A stretch of DNA of 64,000 bases from Bifidobacterium sp. ESL0790 (GCF_029395435.1 NZ_CP113915.1:124001-188000); one strand, 5' to 3'. Numbered from the stretch's first letter, positions 54,197-63,408 are shown. A program made the numbers and translations. The notes: generated from the letters alone by a model not told the origin.

Positions 54197-54378
54197 TGTG
54201 TTCCTTCCATCGTTCTTACCGCGAAAACGCTTGTCTGTACCGCTTCCGGTGTCGTTGCCGGCAACCGTTTCGGCATTGCTGTCGTGGGCCACGCACGGTC
54301 GGCACGCGGGAATGTCATAGGGAATCCTATCTTTCCGTATTCCGTTGACATGCAGCGGTGGTTTCTGTCGTCATCGCA

Positions 54379-54422
54379 ACTACATCTAGTGGTGCGGCAA
54401 CGCAATACCCGCTATATATAGT
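54379..54422 (-). promoter_or_regulatory. Pair of NrdR boxes upstream of nrdF
   Basis: ACTACATCTAGT (54379-54390) fits the NrdR consensus ACwAnATvTwGT exactly; GCTATATATAGT (54411-54422) fits at all but the first base. Centre spacing is 32 bases, about three helical turns, as usual for NrdR pairs. They lie about 180-225 bases before the nrdF start, implying a long leader or a promoter near them. Confidence 0.75.
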
Positions 54423-54716
54423 AATCATTTCGCTTATGGCTCGTGAGGTGACGCGCGGTGAAAGCCGGAACTGTGAAGAAGATAACACGATTTTTGGATT
54501 CGAGATTCCTTGGTGACTGGTTCTAGTTTCATTAAACGTTTATCGCGTTCATTTGGATTTTTGGCGCATTTTATTCGTATCTGAATTCCAACCGTTCGCA
54601 GCGATTTTTCTACCGGTTAGGAATCCAATTTGCTAAAAGGTAATGCAATAGACAGAATTGGTATGTATATAGGTTTTATCATGCGATGAATTGACAGACA
54701 GAGGAGATGGAGAATC
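54423..54716 (+). other. Upstream region of the DUF285 gene at 54717
   Basis: AT-rich, without a supported gene. It should contain the promoter of the + strand surface gene. CATTAAACG and CGTTTATCGCG near 54530-54550 recall the operator-like motifs at 40.3 kb but only loosely. Confidence 0.35.
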
Positions 54717-57700
54717 ATGACTGCCGGCAAAAAGATGCCTAAGATTCTTGGCTCGGTCGCGGCCTTGGCCATGCTTTGCGGCGCCGTCACTGTTTCCGCG
54801 ACGGCAAGTGATGCAAATAAGGACACTGAGGCCTCACAGACTTCGTCCTCCCAGCAGGTTGATCTGCAGAAGCAGGACAATAATAAGGACGGGAAGGAAG
54901 GCTCCGATCCCGCTGTCAAGGACGAGGCGAGCCAGAAGACCCAGCCCGAGCAGGGCACGAAGAGCGCCGCGAGCACGCCGAAGCCGCAGGCCCAAGGTGA
55001 CGAGGCTCCCGCTCCTGCTCCCGGTTCCAGTCCCATGTTGGGCAAGCGGCCCACGGTGACGAGCGTAAAGATGACCTATGGGGCCAACGGGGCGTTCAAG
55101 ATGAACATCATCGATGGCTCCTATCTTGATTTCCATTCCGATGGCTCTTATCTCTACCATTCCTTCGACGGCACGGAGACCACGGCCAGCCCGACGTATT
55201 CGGATCCCGCCAGCAACGGATACGGGGCGTCGTATAACTTTGCCTTCGATGCGCCGGTGCAGTACGTTGTATTTAATCCAGACGGTTCAGTGAAAGTCGT
55301 GAAATTCACCTCGGACAAGGGTCTCATTGAAGAATTCAATGGTGATCGGATGGGCCAGTTCAAACTCTCTCGCAACGACAGTTGGAAAGAGGAAATCCAC
55401 CCGATGACTTGGGGGACCTCCACCATCATTCAGAACGCCGTCAGTGCCCCAAGAACGGGCAACGAGACTTATTACCTGTACGACGTTGGACCGGGTACCA
55501 TTGGCTCCTTCGAAACCTCAAGTTGGAAAAGACTGTTAAACTACTACAACACGTCGGTTCCCGACGGCACCAGGTTGCGTTTCACCGATCCGGAGCATAC
55601 CAAGCTTCCGGCGGACAGCTCGAGGATGTTCTCTGGCATCAGCACGCCCGGTTTCTTGGACATGGATCAGATTGGCAGGCTCGATACCAGTCAAGTGACC
55701 AACATGAGTAATCTTTTCTATAAAAGCCCCTCGGTAACAGGTACCAGCGTGCTCAAGAATTGGGACACCTCGAAGGTGACCGATATGACCAATATGTTCA
55801 GGAACACCAGGGTTTCCGAGATTAGTGCGCTTTCGCATTGGAATCTCGATAAGGTCCAGAATATGTCCTGGATGTTCTATGACGCTCATGTCCAAACTCT
55901 TGACGGTGCTGAGAACATCAGCTTCCCCGCCCTTACCAATATGAGCTGCATGTTTGCGCTTGATCCCGACATCAAGGATGTCAGCGTGATGGGAACGTGG
56001 GATACCTCGCATGTCACCACGATGAACCGGCTTTTCCAGGGCTCGCAGGGGTATGCGGACCAGTCGCCTGCGACTGACTCGCTCACCGAGCTGAAGGGTG
56101 TCGACAGGATTCACATGGATTCGGTCACTGACGCCAGTAAGATGTTTGCCTACAACCAAAACCTCACATCAATTGGTGGCATTCGCGACCTGCAGGTTTC
56201 CAACGTCAATGATGTCAGCTCCATGTTCGTCGACGACTGGGCCCTGACGAACCTGGACCTAAGTGGTTGGGACACGAGGAGTCTCAAGAATGTGACGACC
56301 ATGCTCTTCATGAGTGATTCCCGGCTGCATGACGGTGACTATGCGCCGGGTCGAAGCAAGCTCGCCTCGGTTGACGTTTCCGGATGGAACACCTCCGCGC
56401 TCGACGATATAGGTTCGCTGTTCAGCGGTTGCGTCAACCTTACGGAGATCAAGGGGATTTCCGCATGGGACACTTCCTCGATCACTGGAATGTCGGGTGT
56501 GTTCTGCAATTGCTGGAAGCTTGACTCGCTCGATCTTTCGCGGTGGAATGTTTCGAATGCGATAACGGTTCGCGAGATGTTTGAGAACGTTGGCAAAGAT
56601 GCCTCTAATGTAGATCTATCGTCGTTGGCGAGCTGGAGATTCGGCAACGATGATGTTGAGGTATTCGGCATGTTCCAGGGTTGTGCCGCCAAGACGTTGC
56701 CGGTTGATGATTGGGACATGGGTAACATCACCAATATCAACTACATGTTTGCCGAAATGCCGAACATAACCACTATTGACCTCTCCAAGTGGGATACGCA
56801 CAGCGTCAATTGGGTGCAGTCGACATTCAGAGATTCCCCCAAGCTGGAATCTGTCGATCTGGGCAATTGGAACACGAAAGGGCTTTGCGCCATCAATGAT
56901 ATGTTCAATGGCGACACATCATTGGTCAGTGTCGGCGACCTGTCGCATAAAAAAGGCAGCGACGTATGGGATACCAGCAAAGTTCAGGATATGGAATGTG
57001 CCTTCAAGGATTGCCCCAGCCTCAAGAGTCTTGACTTGAGTGGTTGGGATTTGAGCACTATCGTGACGAGCTCAAGTACTGGCACCGTATGCGTGGGTGG
57101 CAACTGCACCGTCCATGTTGCCGCTGGCGTCGATGAGATGTTCTCCGGGGATTCCGGGCTCGAAACCCTCAATATGGCCGACTGGAATATGCCTCAGGTG
57201 ACCACGCTCGACAATATGTTCAAGGGCGCCACCGGGCTCAAGAACCTTGACCTCTCCAATTGGGACGCCAGCAAGATCACCAGCTTCGATAACACCTTCA
57301 CCGACGTCGGCTCGCCCGACGGCATGAAGCTGAACCTTTCGAACTGGAAGGTCAACAAGGACGTCAATATCGAGATGTCGCTTCGTGACACGAATGTGGC
57401 CGAGCTCGATTTGAGCGGTTGGGACACGACCACCGACACCGGCTTCCGTCCGCGATTCTCCTCGAAGCTGCGCCTGCTGACCGTCGGCCCGAAGACCCAG
57501 CTGCGTCCCGAGTACTTCGCGCCGGGCTCCGAGCCTGGCGGGCTCCTGCGCGACACCGGTTCCTACACCGGCCAGTGGGTGGAGGCCAGCGCCAAGGCCG
57601 ACGCCAAACAGACCTGCACGGTTGACGGAACGACCTACACCGCGAAGGGCGAGTCCTGGACGAGCTGCGGACGTGCCACCGGCACGAGCGCGACCGTTGC

Positions 57701-58544
57701 GATGATGGCCCACGCCAACGCCAACGGGAAAGAAGCGACCTACGTCTGGGAGCAGAGCGCCAAGGTGCACTTCGCCGGTCTTGATGCCTTGAGGCCCAAG
57801 GCTCCTTACAACGACAGCGTGATGGCCCCGCAGAGCGCCTACGGTGTTGATGCGCTGGGTATCAAGGTCGACGGCAGCGAGAAGACCGTGGATGTGCGTG
57901 GCCTGATCGTCGGGCTCCCGGCCGAGCTCCGCTCCAACGGCTTCACCAATGTAGGCTGGCTGCGCGATGGCGACGCCACTTCGAATATCAGCGCTCCCGG
58001 CACGCAGATGTCGGTGCCCGCCGGTGAGCAGGTGGTGCGCGCGATGTGGACCAGGGATCAGCCCATTACCATCAACGTGCCGACCCACCCTGTGCCTCCG
58101 AGCCAGCCCAGCCAGCCTGGTGGTGGCTCCGGTCCTCAGATTCCGAATGGATCTCAGAGTCCGTTCGGTCGCACGAGGTATCTCTTCGGTTCGGGTACCG
58201 CTGCTGGCCCGTTCGGTGCCGCCAACAACGGTCAAGACAGCCTCGCCAACAAGAACACGAAGTCCAAGAAGCACGAGACCACCAAGAAGCCGCTGTGCCT
58301 GCCTGGCTACGTTCTGAGTTCGGCATATGTGGTCGATGAGGCTGGCTATGTGGTGCCGACCGCGACGAGGTGCGTGCCGTCGGACGCTTCGGCGAATGCC
58401 AGCGTGGCGACAAGCAGCCACGCCGCCTTCCCGTGGTGGATCGTGCTGCTGGCGGCCGTGGCGCTGATTGGCTATTACTGCTATGCCAACCGCGACCGGT
58501 TCGTCTACGCCCAGCATCGCGACGATAGCTACGGACGCCACTGA
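54717..58544 (+). CDS. Giant DUF285 surface protein with Cys-pair anchor
   Basis: 1275 residues. Signal peptide MTAGKKMPK... VSATAS, a Gln/Lys/Pro linker to about 105, a region of about 190 residues without repeats, then about 20 degenerate DUF285 repeats between 295 and 920 (W-D-T-S-x-V-T-x-M, MFxxx). An adjoining domain has two Cys (KQTCTVDGTTY; SWTSCGRA). The end is KKPLCLPGY ... TRCVPSD, a helix, NRDRF and QHR. GGAGATGGAG precedes the ATG. The repeats are Trp-type, as in the gene at 40795. Confidence 0.9.
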   Translation: MTAGKKMPKILGSVAALAMLCGAVTVSATASDANKDTEASQTSSSQQVDLQKQDNNKDGKEGSDPAVKDEASQKTQPEQGTKSAASTPKPQAQGDEAPAPAPGSSPMLGKRPTVTSVKMTYGANGAFKMNIIDGSYLDFHSDGSYLYHSFDGTETTASPTYSDPASNGYGASYNFAFDAPVQYVVFNPDGSVKVVKFTSDKGLIEEFNGDRMGQFKLSRNDSWKEEIHPMTWGTSTIIQNAVSAPRTGNETYYLYDVGPGTIGSFETSSWKRLLNYYNTSVPDGTRLRFTDPEHTKLPADSSRMFSGISTPGFLDMDQIGRLDTSQVTNMSNLFYKSPSVTGTSVLKNWDTSKVTDMTNMFRNTRVSEISALSHWNLDKVQNMSWMFYDAHVQTLDGAENISFPALTNMSCMFALDPDIKDVSVMGTWDTSHVTTMNRLFQGSQGYADQSPATDSLTELKGVDRIHMDSVTDASKMFAYNQNLTSIGGIRDLQVSNVNDVSSMFVDDWALTNLDLSGWDTRSLKNVTTMLFMSDSRLHDGDYAPGRSKLASVDVSGWNTSALDDIGSLFSGCVNLTEIKGISAWDTSSITGMSGVFCNCWKLDSLDLSRWNVSNAITVREMFENVGKDASNVDLSSLASWRFGNDDVEVFGMFQGCAAKTLPVDDWDMGNITNINYMFAEMPNITTIDLSKWDTHSVNWVQSTFRDSPKLESVDLGNWNTKGLCAINDMFNGDTSLVSVGDLSHKKGSDVWDTSKVQDMECAFKDCPSLKSLDLSGWDLSTIVTSSSTGTVCVGGNCTVHVAAGVDEMFSGDSGLETLNMADWNMPQVTTLDNMFKGATGLKNLDLSNWDASKITSFDNTFTDVGSPDGMKLNLSNWKVNKDVNIEMSLRDTNVAELDLSGWDTTTDTGFRPRFSSKLRLLTVGPKTQLRPEYFAPGSEPGGLLRDTGSYTGQWVEASAKADAKQTCTVDGTTYTAKGESWTSCGRATGTSATVAMMAHANANGKEATYVWEQSAKVHFAGLDALRPKAPYNDSVMAPQSAYGVDALGIKVDGSEKTVDVRGLIVGLPAELRSNGFTNVGWLRDGDATSNISAPGTQMSVPAGEQVVRAMWTRDQPITINVPTHPVPPSQPSQPGGGSGPQIPNGSQSPFGRTRYLFGSGTAAGPFGAANNGQDSLANKNTKSKKHETTKKPLCLPGYVLSSAYVVDEAGYVVPTATRCVPSDASANASVATSSHAAFPWWIVLLAAVALIGYYCYANRDRFVYAQHRDDSYGRH

Positions 58545-58619
58545 CGTAGCGCTTCCTGGCTGACGTAGCTCCGCTTGGCGAAGGTAGTCTCGCCGGGAAG
58601 TTGGAAGAAAGGTTAAGAC

Positions 58620-58660
58620 GAGGGGTCACGGATATCAGGTCCGTGGCCCCTCGCCTTTAT
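58620..58660 (+). terminator. Terminator after the DUF285 gene
   Basis: GAGGGGTCACGGA (58620-58632) pairs with TCCGTGGCCCCTC (58640-58652), then GCCTTTAT. Confidence 0.8.
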
Positions 58661-59071
58661 GTGTATAGCCATTATGTATGTGTGCATGAATGAACGAAAC
58701 GAACGAATGTGTGGTCGCACGGTCGTGTGGTCGCATCAGCGAATACATGGTCCATATACATGGTGCGTGAATACGTTGTTATGGATAAACAATGACGCAT
58801 TAATAGAAGCTGACCTTAGGTTTGTCTAAAGAACGCGGATGGGCCGTACTTTGGCCACTTGAGAGATCGGGCGTCGTCCTCACAATACCCGTGCGAATTG
58901 CCTAAAAAGCCACCAATCGCATATGTCACTATGCGAACTGTTGGCGCGCGGGGCGGATGGAATGAAGTAACTTCGTTGCAAGAGCGAGAATCGAAAGTGC
59001 GCGGCAAAACCGGCGTCATCGACACAATCTGACATGGTTCGCTTAACATTATTAGAGTTGAAGGGGTAGGT
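58661..59071 (+). other. Intergenic region upstream of the permease
   Basis: About 410 bases with short low-complexity stretches (GTGTGGTCGCA occurs twice near 58710-58735; ATACATGG twice near 58745-58760). A promoter for the permease operon should lie near 59030-59055. No gene is seen. Confidence 0.4.
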
Positions 59072-60523
59072 ATGGCAACGTTCAAGGAACGTATCTTCCG
59101 AAAAGAGGATCCGAGCGTATACGAGCAGAAGGATGCTCATCTGGTTCGAACCCTGCGTGTGCGGGACTTTTTGGCCCTGGGCCTGGGAACCGTCCTGTCC
59201 ACGGCTATTTTCACCCTGCCTGGAACGGTGGCGGCCCAGCACGCGGGCCCCGCGGTGGTGCTCTCCTTCATCGCCGCTGGTGTGGTCGCCGGTCTGGTGG
59301 CCTTCGCCTATGCCGAAATGGCTTCGGCGATGCCGTTCGCTGGTTCGGCGTATTCATGGATCAACGTCATTTTCGGTGAGTTCTTCGGCTGGATCGCAGG
59401 CTGGGCCCTGTTGGCGGAGTACTTCATCGCCGTGGCCTTCGTCGGTTCGGGTCTCTCGGCCAATTTCCGCGGTTTGATCGAGCCGTTGGGCTTGAAGCTG
59501 CCGAAGATACTGGCCAATCCGTTTGGAACCGATGGAGGCATAATCGATCTGGTCTCCGTGGTCGCGATCCTCGCCGTGGCCTTCCTGATTTCCCGTGGAG
59601 CCAACCAGACCAGCCGCGTCGAGAACGTTCTGGTCGTGCTGAAGGTCATCGTCATCCTGCTGTTCATCGTGGTCGGCTGCACGGCGATCAAGCCGCAGAA
59701 CTACGTGCCGTTCATTCCCAAGTACCATCTCAATCCCGATGGGTCGGCCTTCGGTGGCTGGCAGGGCATCTACGCCGGTGTCTCGATGATCTTCCTGGCG
59801 TATATCGGCTTCGACTCCATCGCCGCCAATTCCGCCGAGGCCAAGGACCCAAGCAAGACGATGCCCAAGGGGATCATGGGCTCGCTGCTGGTCGGCGTCG
59901 TGTTGTTCGCGGCCGTCTCGCTGGTCCTCGTCGGCATGTTCCACTATCCGCTTTACGCCAACAACGCCGAACCGGTGGGCTGGGCCTTGCGCAAGAGCGG
60001 CCACGTGATTGTCGCCACGATTGTGCAGGCGGTGGCTTGCCTGGGCATGTTCGCGGCGTTGATCGGCATGATGATGGCCGGTTCCCGTCTGCTCTATTCC
60101 TTCGGTCGTGACGGCCTGCTCCCGAAGTGGCTGGGCAAGATCAACGATAGGCACCTTCCGAACAACGCTTTGCTGGCGCTGACGGTCTTTGCCGTGATCA
60201 TCGGTTCCATCTTCCCGTTCGCCTTCCTGAGCCAGCTGATTTCCGCCGGCACGCTGATCGCCTTCATGTTCGTCTCGCTCGGTATCTACGGCCTGCGCAA
60301 GCGCGAGGGCAAGGATATCCCCGAGCCCGGCTTCAAGATGCCGTTCTACCCGGTGATGCCCGCCTTGGCGTTCATCGGTTCCTTGATCGTATTCATCGGG
60401 CTGAGCAACGACGCGAAGATCTATGCCCTGGGCTGGTTCGTCTTCGGTCTGATTCTGTATTTCTGCTATGGAGTGAGGCATTCCGCTCTCAACGGCGAGA
60501 AGTCTCCCAGCGGCGAAAAGTAA
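59072..60523 (+). CDS. APC-superfamily amino-acid permease (CAT type)
   Basis: 483-residue membrane transporter with about 12 hydrophobic helices. The cytosolic N-terminus leads into LALGLGTVLSTAIFTLPG, the unwound helix-1 substrate site of APC proteins; FAYAEMASAMPFAGSAYSW is the conserved helix 3 region, and AYIGFDSIAANSAEAKDPSKTMPKGI is the helix 6-7 signature of the cationic amino acid transporter group. AAGGGG precedes the ATG. It overlaps functionally with the aminotransferase starting 12 bases downstream. Substrate may be a branched-chain or basic amino acid; not determined by sequence. Confidence 0.9.
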   Translation: MATFKERIFRKEDPSVYEQKDAHLVRTLRVRDFLALGLGTVLSTAIFTLPGTVAAQHAGPAVVLSFIAAGVVAGLVAFAYAEMASAMPFAGSAYSWINVIFGEFFGWIAGWALLAEYFIAVAFVGSGLSANFRGLIEPLGLKLPKILANPFGTDGGIIDLVSVVAILAVAFLISRGANQTSRVENVLVVLKVIVILLFIVVGCTAIKPQNYVPFIPKYHLNPDGSAFGGWQGIYAGVSMIFLAYIGFDSIAANSAEAKDPSKTMPKGIMGSLLVGVVLFAAVSLVLVGMFHYPLYANNAEPVGWALRKSGHVIVATIVQAVACLGMFAALIGMMMAGSRLLYSFGRDGLLPKWLGKINDRHLPNNALLALTVFAVIIGSIFPFAFLSQLISAGTLIAFMFVSLGIYGLRKREGKDIPEPGFKMPFYPVMPALAFIGSLIVFIGLSNDAKIYALGWFVFGLILYFCYGVRHSALNGEKSPSGEK

Positions 60524-60535
60524 GGAGGAGAGAAG

Positions 60536-61873
60536 TTGGGTAACAATCAACAGTTATTGGCTCGCGAGGATGAGGTCCTGTCGCCCGCGGTGCGTATCAA
60601 GTATTTCGATATCGTCATCCAGAAGGCGCGTGGGGCGGTGCTCACCGACGCCGACGGCCGTGACTATATCGACCTGCTGGCCAGCGCGTCCGCGACCAAC
60701 ACCGGCCATTGCCACCCCCACGTCGTGGAGGCGATTCAGAAGCAGGCCGCCAATCTGATCCAATACACGCCGGCCTATTTCGCCAGCGGGCCCGAGATCG
60801 AACTGGCCCAGCGCCTCGCCAAGCTTGCGCCGATAAGCGAGCCGGTCAAGGTCGCCTGGGGCAATTCCGGTTCCGACGCCAACGACGCGATCATCAAGTA
60901 CGCCCGCGCCTACACCGGCCGCCAGTACATCGTCAGCTTCACGGGCGCCTACCATGGCTCCACCTATGGCTCGATGTCCATTTCGTCGGTCAGTCTGAAC
61001 ATGAGCCGCAAGATGGCCCCGATGCTCCCGGGCGTGGTGAAGGTGCCGTATCCCGACATTCATGACCGCCTGCCGCACGAGACCGAGGACGAGTTCGTCG
61101 AGCGGATGATCGCCGCCTTCAAGCTGCCCTTCGAGACCTACTTGCCGGCTGAGGAGGTCGCCGCGATCGTCATCGAGCCGATTCAGGGCGATGGCGGCAT
61201 CGTCAAGGCGCCGCAGAAGTATATGGACTTCCTCTGGCAATTCGCCCACGAGCACGGCATCCTCACCGCGATTGACGAGGTCAACCAGGGCATGGGGCGC
61301 ACTGGCAAATGGTGGTCGATCCAGAACTTCGGGCTTGAGCCCGACCTGATGACCATCGGCAAGTCCATCGCCTCCGGCCTGCCGTTGAGCGCGATCATCG
61401 GGCGTGCGGACGTCATGGACGCCTTGGGCTCCCCGGCCGTCACCTTCACGACGGCGGGCAATCCGGTGACGACGGCCGCGGCGAACGCCACGCTGGACGT
61501 CATGGAGCAGGAGCACCTCGTCGAGCGCTCGGCGAAGCTGGGTCCGGAGGTCAAGGCCTACTTCGAGAAGAAGCGTGAGCAGTACGATTTCATCGGCGAC
61601 ATCCGTTTCTATGGTCTCGACGGCGGCATCGACATCATCAATCCTGAGACCGGGGAGGGCGACCAGGAGGCCACCACCAAGCTGATTTATCGCCTCTACC
61701 AACTGGGCGTCATCATCATCAGCCTCCGTGGCTACATCCTGCGCTTCCAGCCGCCGCTGGTCATCACCGAAGACCAGTTGCAGCAGGCTTTCAAGGCCTT
61801 CGACCAGGCGCTGGCCGAATTGGCGGAGGGCAAGCTGAGCCTGCCCGAGGGCGCCGGCAAGATCGGCTGGTAA
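60536..61873 (+). CDS. Class III PLP aminotransferase, isoleucine 2-epimerase-like
   Basis: 445 residues. PLP fold-type I enzyme with Lys276 in LMTIGKSIASG, DEVNQGMGRTGKWW near 246-259 and GNSGSDAND near 102-110. From memory, the stretch YIDLLASASA, ARAYTGRQYIVS, EPIQGDGGI and the C-terminal GKIGW resemble isoleucine 2-epimerase of Lactobacillus buchneri more than GABA or ornithine aminotransferases, so racemising branched-chain amino acids is plausible. The start is TTG at 60536 after AAGGAGGAG. Cotranscribed with the permease. Confidence 0.85.
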   Translation: MGNNQQLLAREDEVLSPAVRIKYFDIVIQKARGAVLTDADGRDYIDLLASASATNTGHCHPHVVEAIQKQAANLIQYTPAYFASGPEIELAQRLAKLAPISEPVKVAWGNSGSDANDAIIKYARAYTGRQYIVSFTGAYHGSTYGSMSISSVSLNMSRKMAPMLPGVVKVPYPDIHDRLPHETEDEFVERMIAAFKLPFETYLPAEEVAAIVIEPIQGDGGIVKAPQKYMDFLWQFAHEHGILTAIDEVNQGMGRTGKWWSIQNFGLEPDLMTIGKSIASGLPLSAIIGRADVMDALGSPAVTFTTAGNPVTTAAANATLDVMEQEHLVERSAKLGPEVKAYFEKKREQYDFIGDIRFYGLDGGIDIINPETGEGDQEATTKLIYRLYQLGVIIISLRGYILRFQPPLVITEDQLQQAFKAFDQALAELAEGKLSLPEGAGKIGW

Positions 61874-61913
61874 GCCAGACAAACAGGTAAGCAACTCGGT
61901 CAGTTGCGTCAGA

Positions 61914-61952
61914 CGGGCCGTCGGCTTTGAATAGCCGGCGGCCCGCCTTTTT
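61914..61952 (+). terminator. Terminator of the permease-aminotransferase operon
   Basis: CGGGCCGTCGGCT (61914-61926) pairs with AGCCGGCGGCCCG (61933-61945, one wobble), then CCTTTTT. Confidence 0.85.
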
Positions 61953-61977
61953 GCCTAAAGAGCAAGCGTTTCCCGCA

Positions 61978-62154
61978 AATCATGCAGTAGAGCTCCCGGA
62001 AATCGTACAGTAGAACCTCGTACGAATCGTACAGTAGAACCCCATGCAAATCGTACAGTAGGATTGCCGAAAATCGTACAGTAGAGTTCCTGCAAATCGT
62101 ACAGTAGAACTCCCGAAAATCGTATGGTAGAATACCTGTAAATCGTACAGTAGA
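61978..62154. repeat. Eight direct repeats of 23-24 bp before the DUF4143 ATPase
   Basis: Core AATCGTACAGTAGA at 61978 (variant), 62001, 62025, 62049, 62072, 62095, 62118 (variant) and 62141. Steps are 23 or 24 bases; the 9-10 bases between cores vary (type ACTCCCGA). The array ends 72 bases before the ATPase start. Spacers are too short for CRISPR. Confidence 0.92.
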
Positions 62155-62226
62155 AATGAAATATGGCGATATTCCGGGGTTTGCTCAGATCTGAGAAGAT
62201 GCAATAGCGGCGAAAGGAGGCAAGAA

Positions 62227-63408
62227 ATGATACCTCGCACGATAACGGATACGATACGTGACGCAGTGTCACAGTTTCCCGTCGTCACGTTGACAGGTGC
62301 CCGCCAAAGTGGCAAGACGACGTTGCTGCGGGAAGAGTTTCCCGACTACCAATATGTGTCTTTGGAAGGGTCGAGAGCCCAGCGTCTTGCGGCTGATGAC
62401 CCGGAAGCGTTTTTGCGGCTTTATGGCGATCACGTCATTTTTGACGAGGCTCAGCGCGTGCCCAAACTGTTTTCCGACGTTCAGGTATTGGTTGACGAAC
62501 GTAAGCAACGCCCCGGGCAATTTATCATTTCAGGCTCGCAGAATTTTCTGCTTCTCAAGTCTATTTCACAGTCATTGGCGGGGCGCGCCGCGATTCTTCA
62601 TCTTCTTCCGCTCTCTTATCGTGAATTGAGCCAGGGCGGTTTGGCTCCGAAAACGATGGATGATTGGGTCTTTAAGGGCGGCTATCCGAGGTTGTTTGAC
62701 CAATCTGTCGAGCGAAGCGTCAATATGGGGCTTTACTTCTCAGGCTATGTGGATACGTACATCGAACGCGATGTCCGTGAAGAGCTGGGTGTTCGGAAGG
62801 TCGGTGATTTCACCACATTTTTGCGGCAGTGCGCGTTGCGGAGCGGTGAAATGCTCAATTACAATGCGCTCGCAGTGGCTTGTGGAGTGAGCGTTGGCAC
62901 TGTCCGGGAATGGTTGTCGATGCTTGAATCCAGTTTTATTGTGTTCAGGCTTTATCCCTACCACACCAACTTCGGCAAGCGGCTGGTCAAAACTCCGAAA
63001 CTGTATTTTTATGACACCGGTTTGGCGGCTTACCTGTCGGGATTGGACAGTTTGGAAGCGCTTATGCTCAGCGACCATCGTGGCTCGCTGTTCGAAAATG
63101 CGGTGATCGTGGAACTAATGAAACTGTATTATGCGCAGGGTCGTAAGCCGCAACTCTATTTCTGGCGTGATGCGGAACGCAAGGAAATCGATCTGCTGAT
63201 CGAAAAGGGCGGGAAGGTGCGATATGCGGTGGAGATCAAAGCTTCCACTGTCTACGATTCCCATGCCTTCGCGGTTGTGGATGAATTGGGGGAGCGGTTT
63301 GGGCTTGATGCCGCTCATCGGATCGTTGTTTATGGCGGGGACCAGACGGTCGATACCAGATTCGGAAAATTGTTGCAGGTTGCCGATTTGCCGCAATTGG
63401 TTGTATAG
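62227..63408 (+). CDS. AAA-family ATPase with C-terminal DUF4143
   Basis: 393 residues. Walker A GARQSGKTT (24-32), Walker B VIFDEAQ (70-76), and the RPGQFIISGSQNFLL sensor segment near 97-111. The C-terminal half has the DUF4143 signature (YVDTYIERDVREELGV, LNYNALAVACGVSVGTVREWLSMLESSFIVF, PKLYFYDTGLAAYL) and ends in a PD-(D/E)XK-like LYFWRDAERKEIDLLIEKGG ... AVEIKAS. Members are widespread and of unknown role. AAAGGAGG sits before the ATG. The repeat array upstream is unusual. Confidence 0.9.
   Translation: MIPRTITDTIRDAVSQFPVVTLTGARQSGKTTLLREEFPDYQYVSLEGSRAQRLAADDPEAFLRLYGDHVIFDEAQRVPKLFSDVQVLVDERKQRPGQFIISGSQNFLLLKSISQSLAGRAAILHLLPLSYRELSQGGLAPKTMDDWVFKGGYPRLFDQSVERSVNMGLYFSGYVDTYIERDVREELGVRKVGDFTTFLRQCALRSGEMLNYNALAVACGVSVGTVREWLSMLESSFIVFRLYPYHTNFGKRLVKTPKLYFYDTGLAAYLSGLDSLEALMLSDHRGSLFENAVIVELMKLYYAQGRKPQLYFWRDAERKEIDLLIEKGGKVRYAVEIKASTVYDSHAFAVVDELGERFGLDAAHRIVVYGGDQTVDTRFGKLLQVADLPQLVV

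Noticed and set aside
61978..62154. CRISPR array
   Set aside because: Spacing between repeats is only 9-10 bases, the cores vary, and no cas genes are near. The same holds for the 61-bp and 11-bp arrays.
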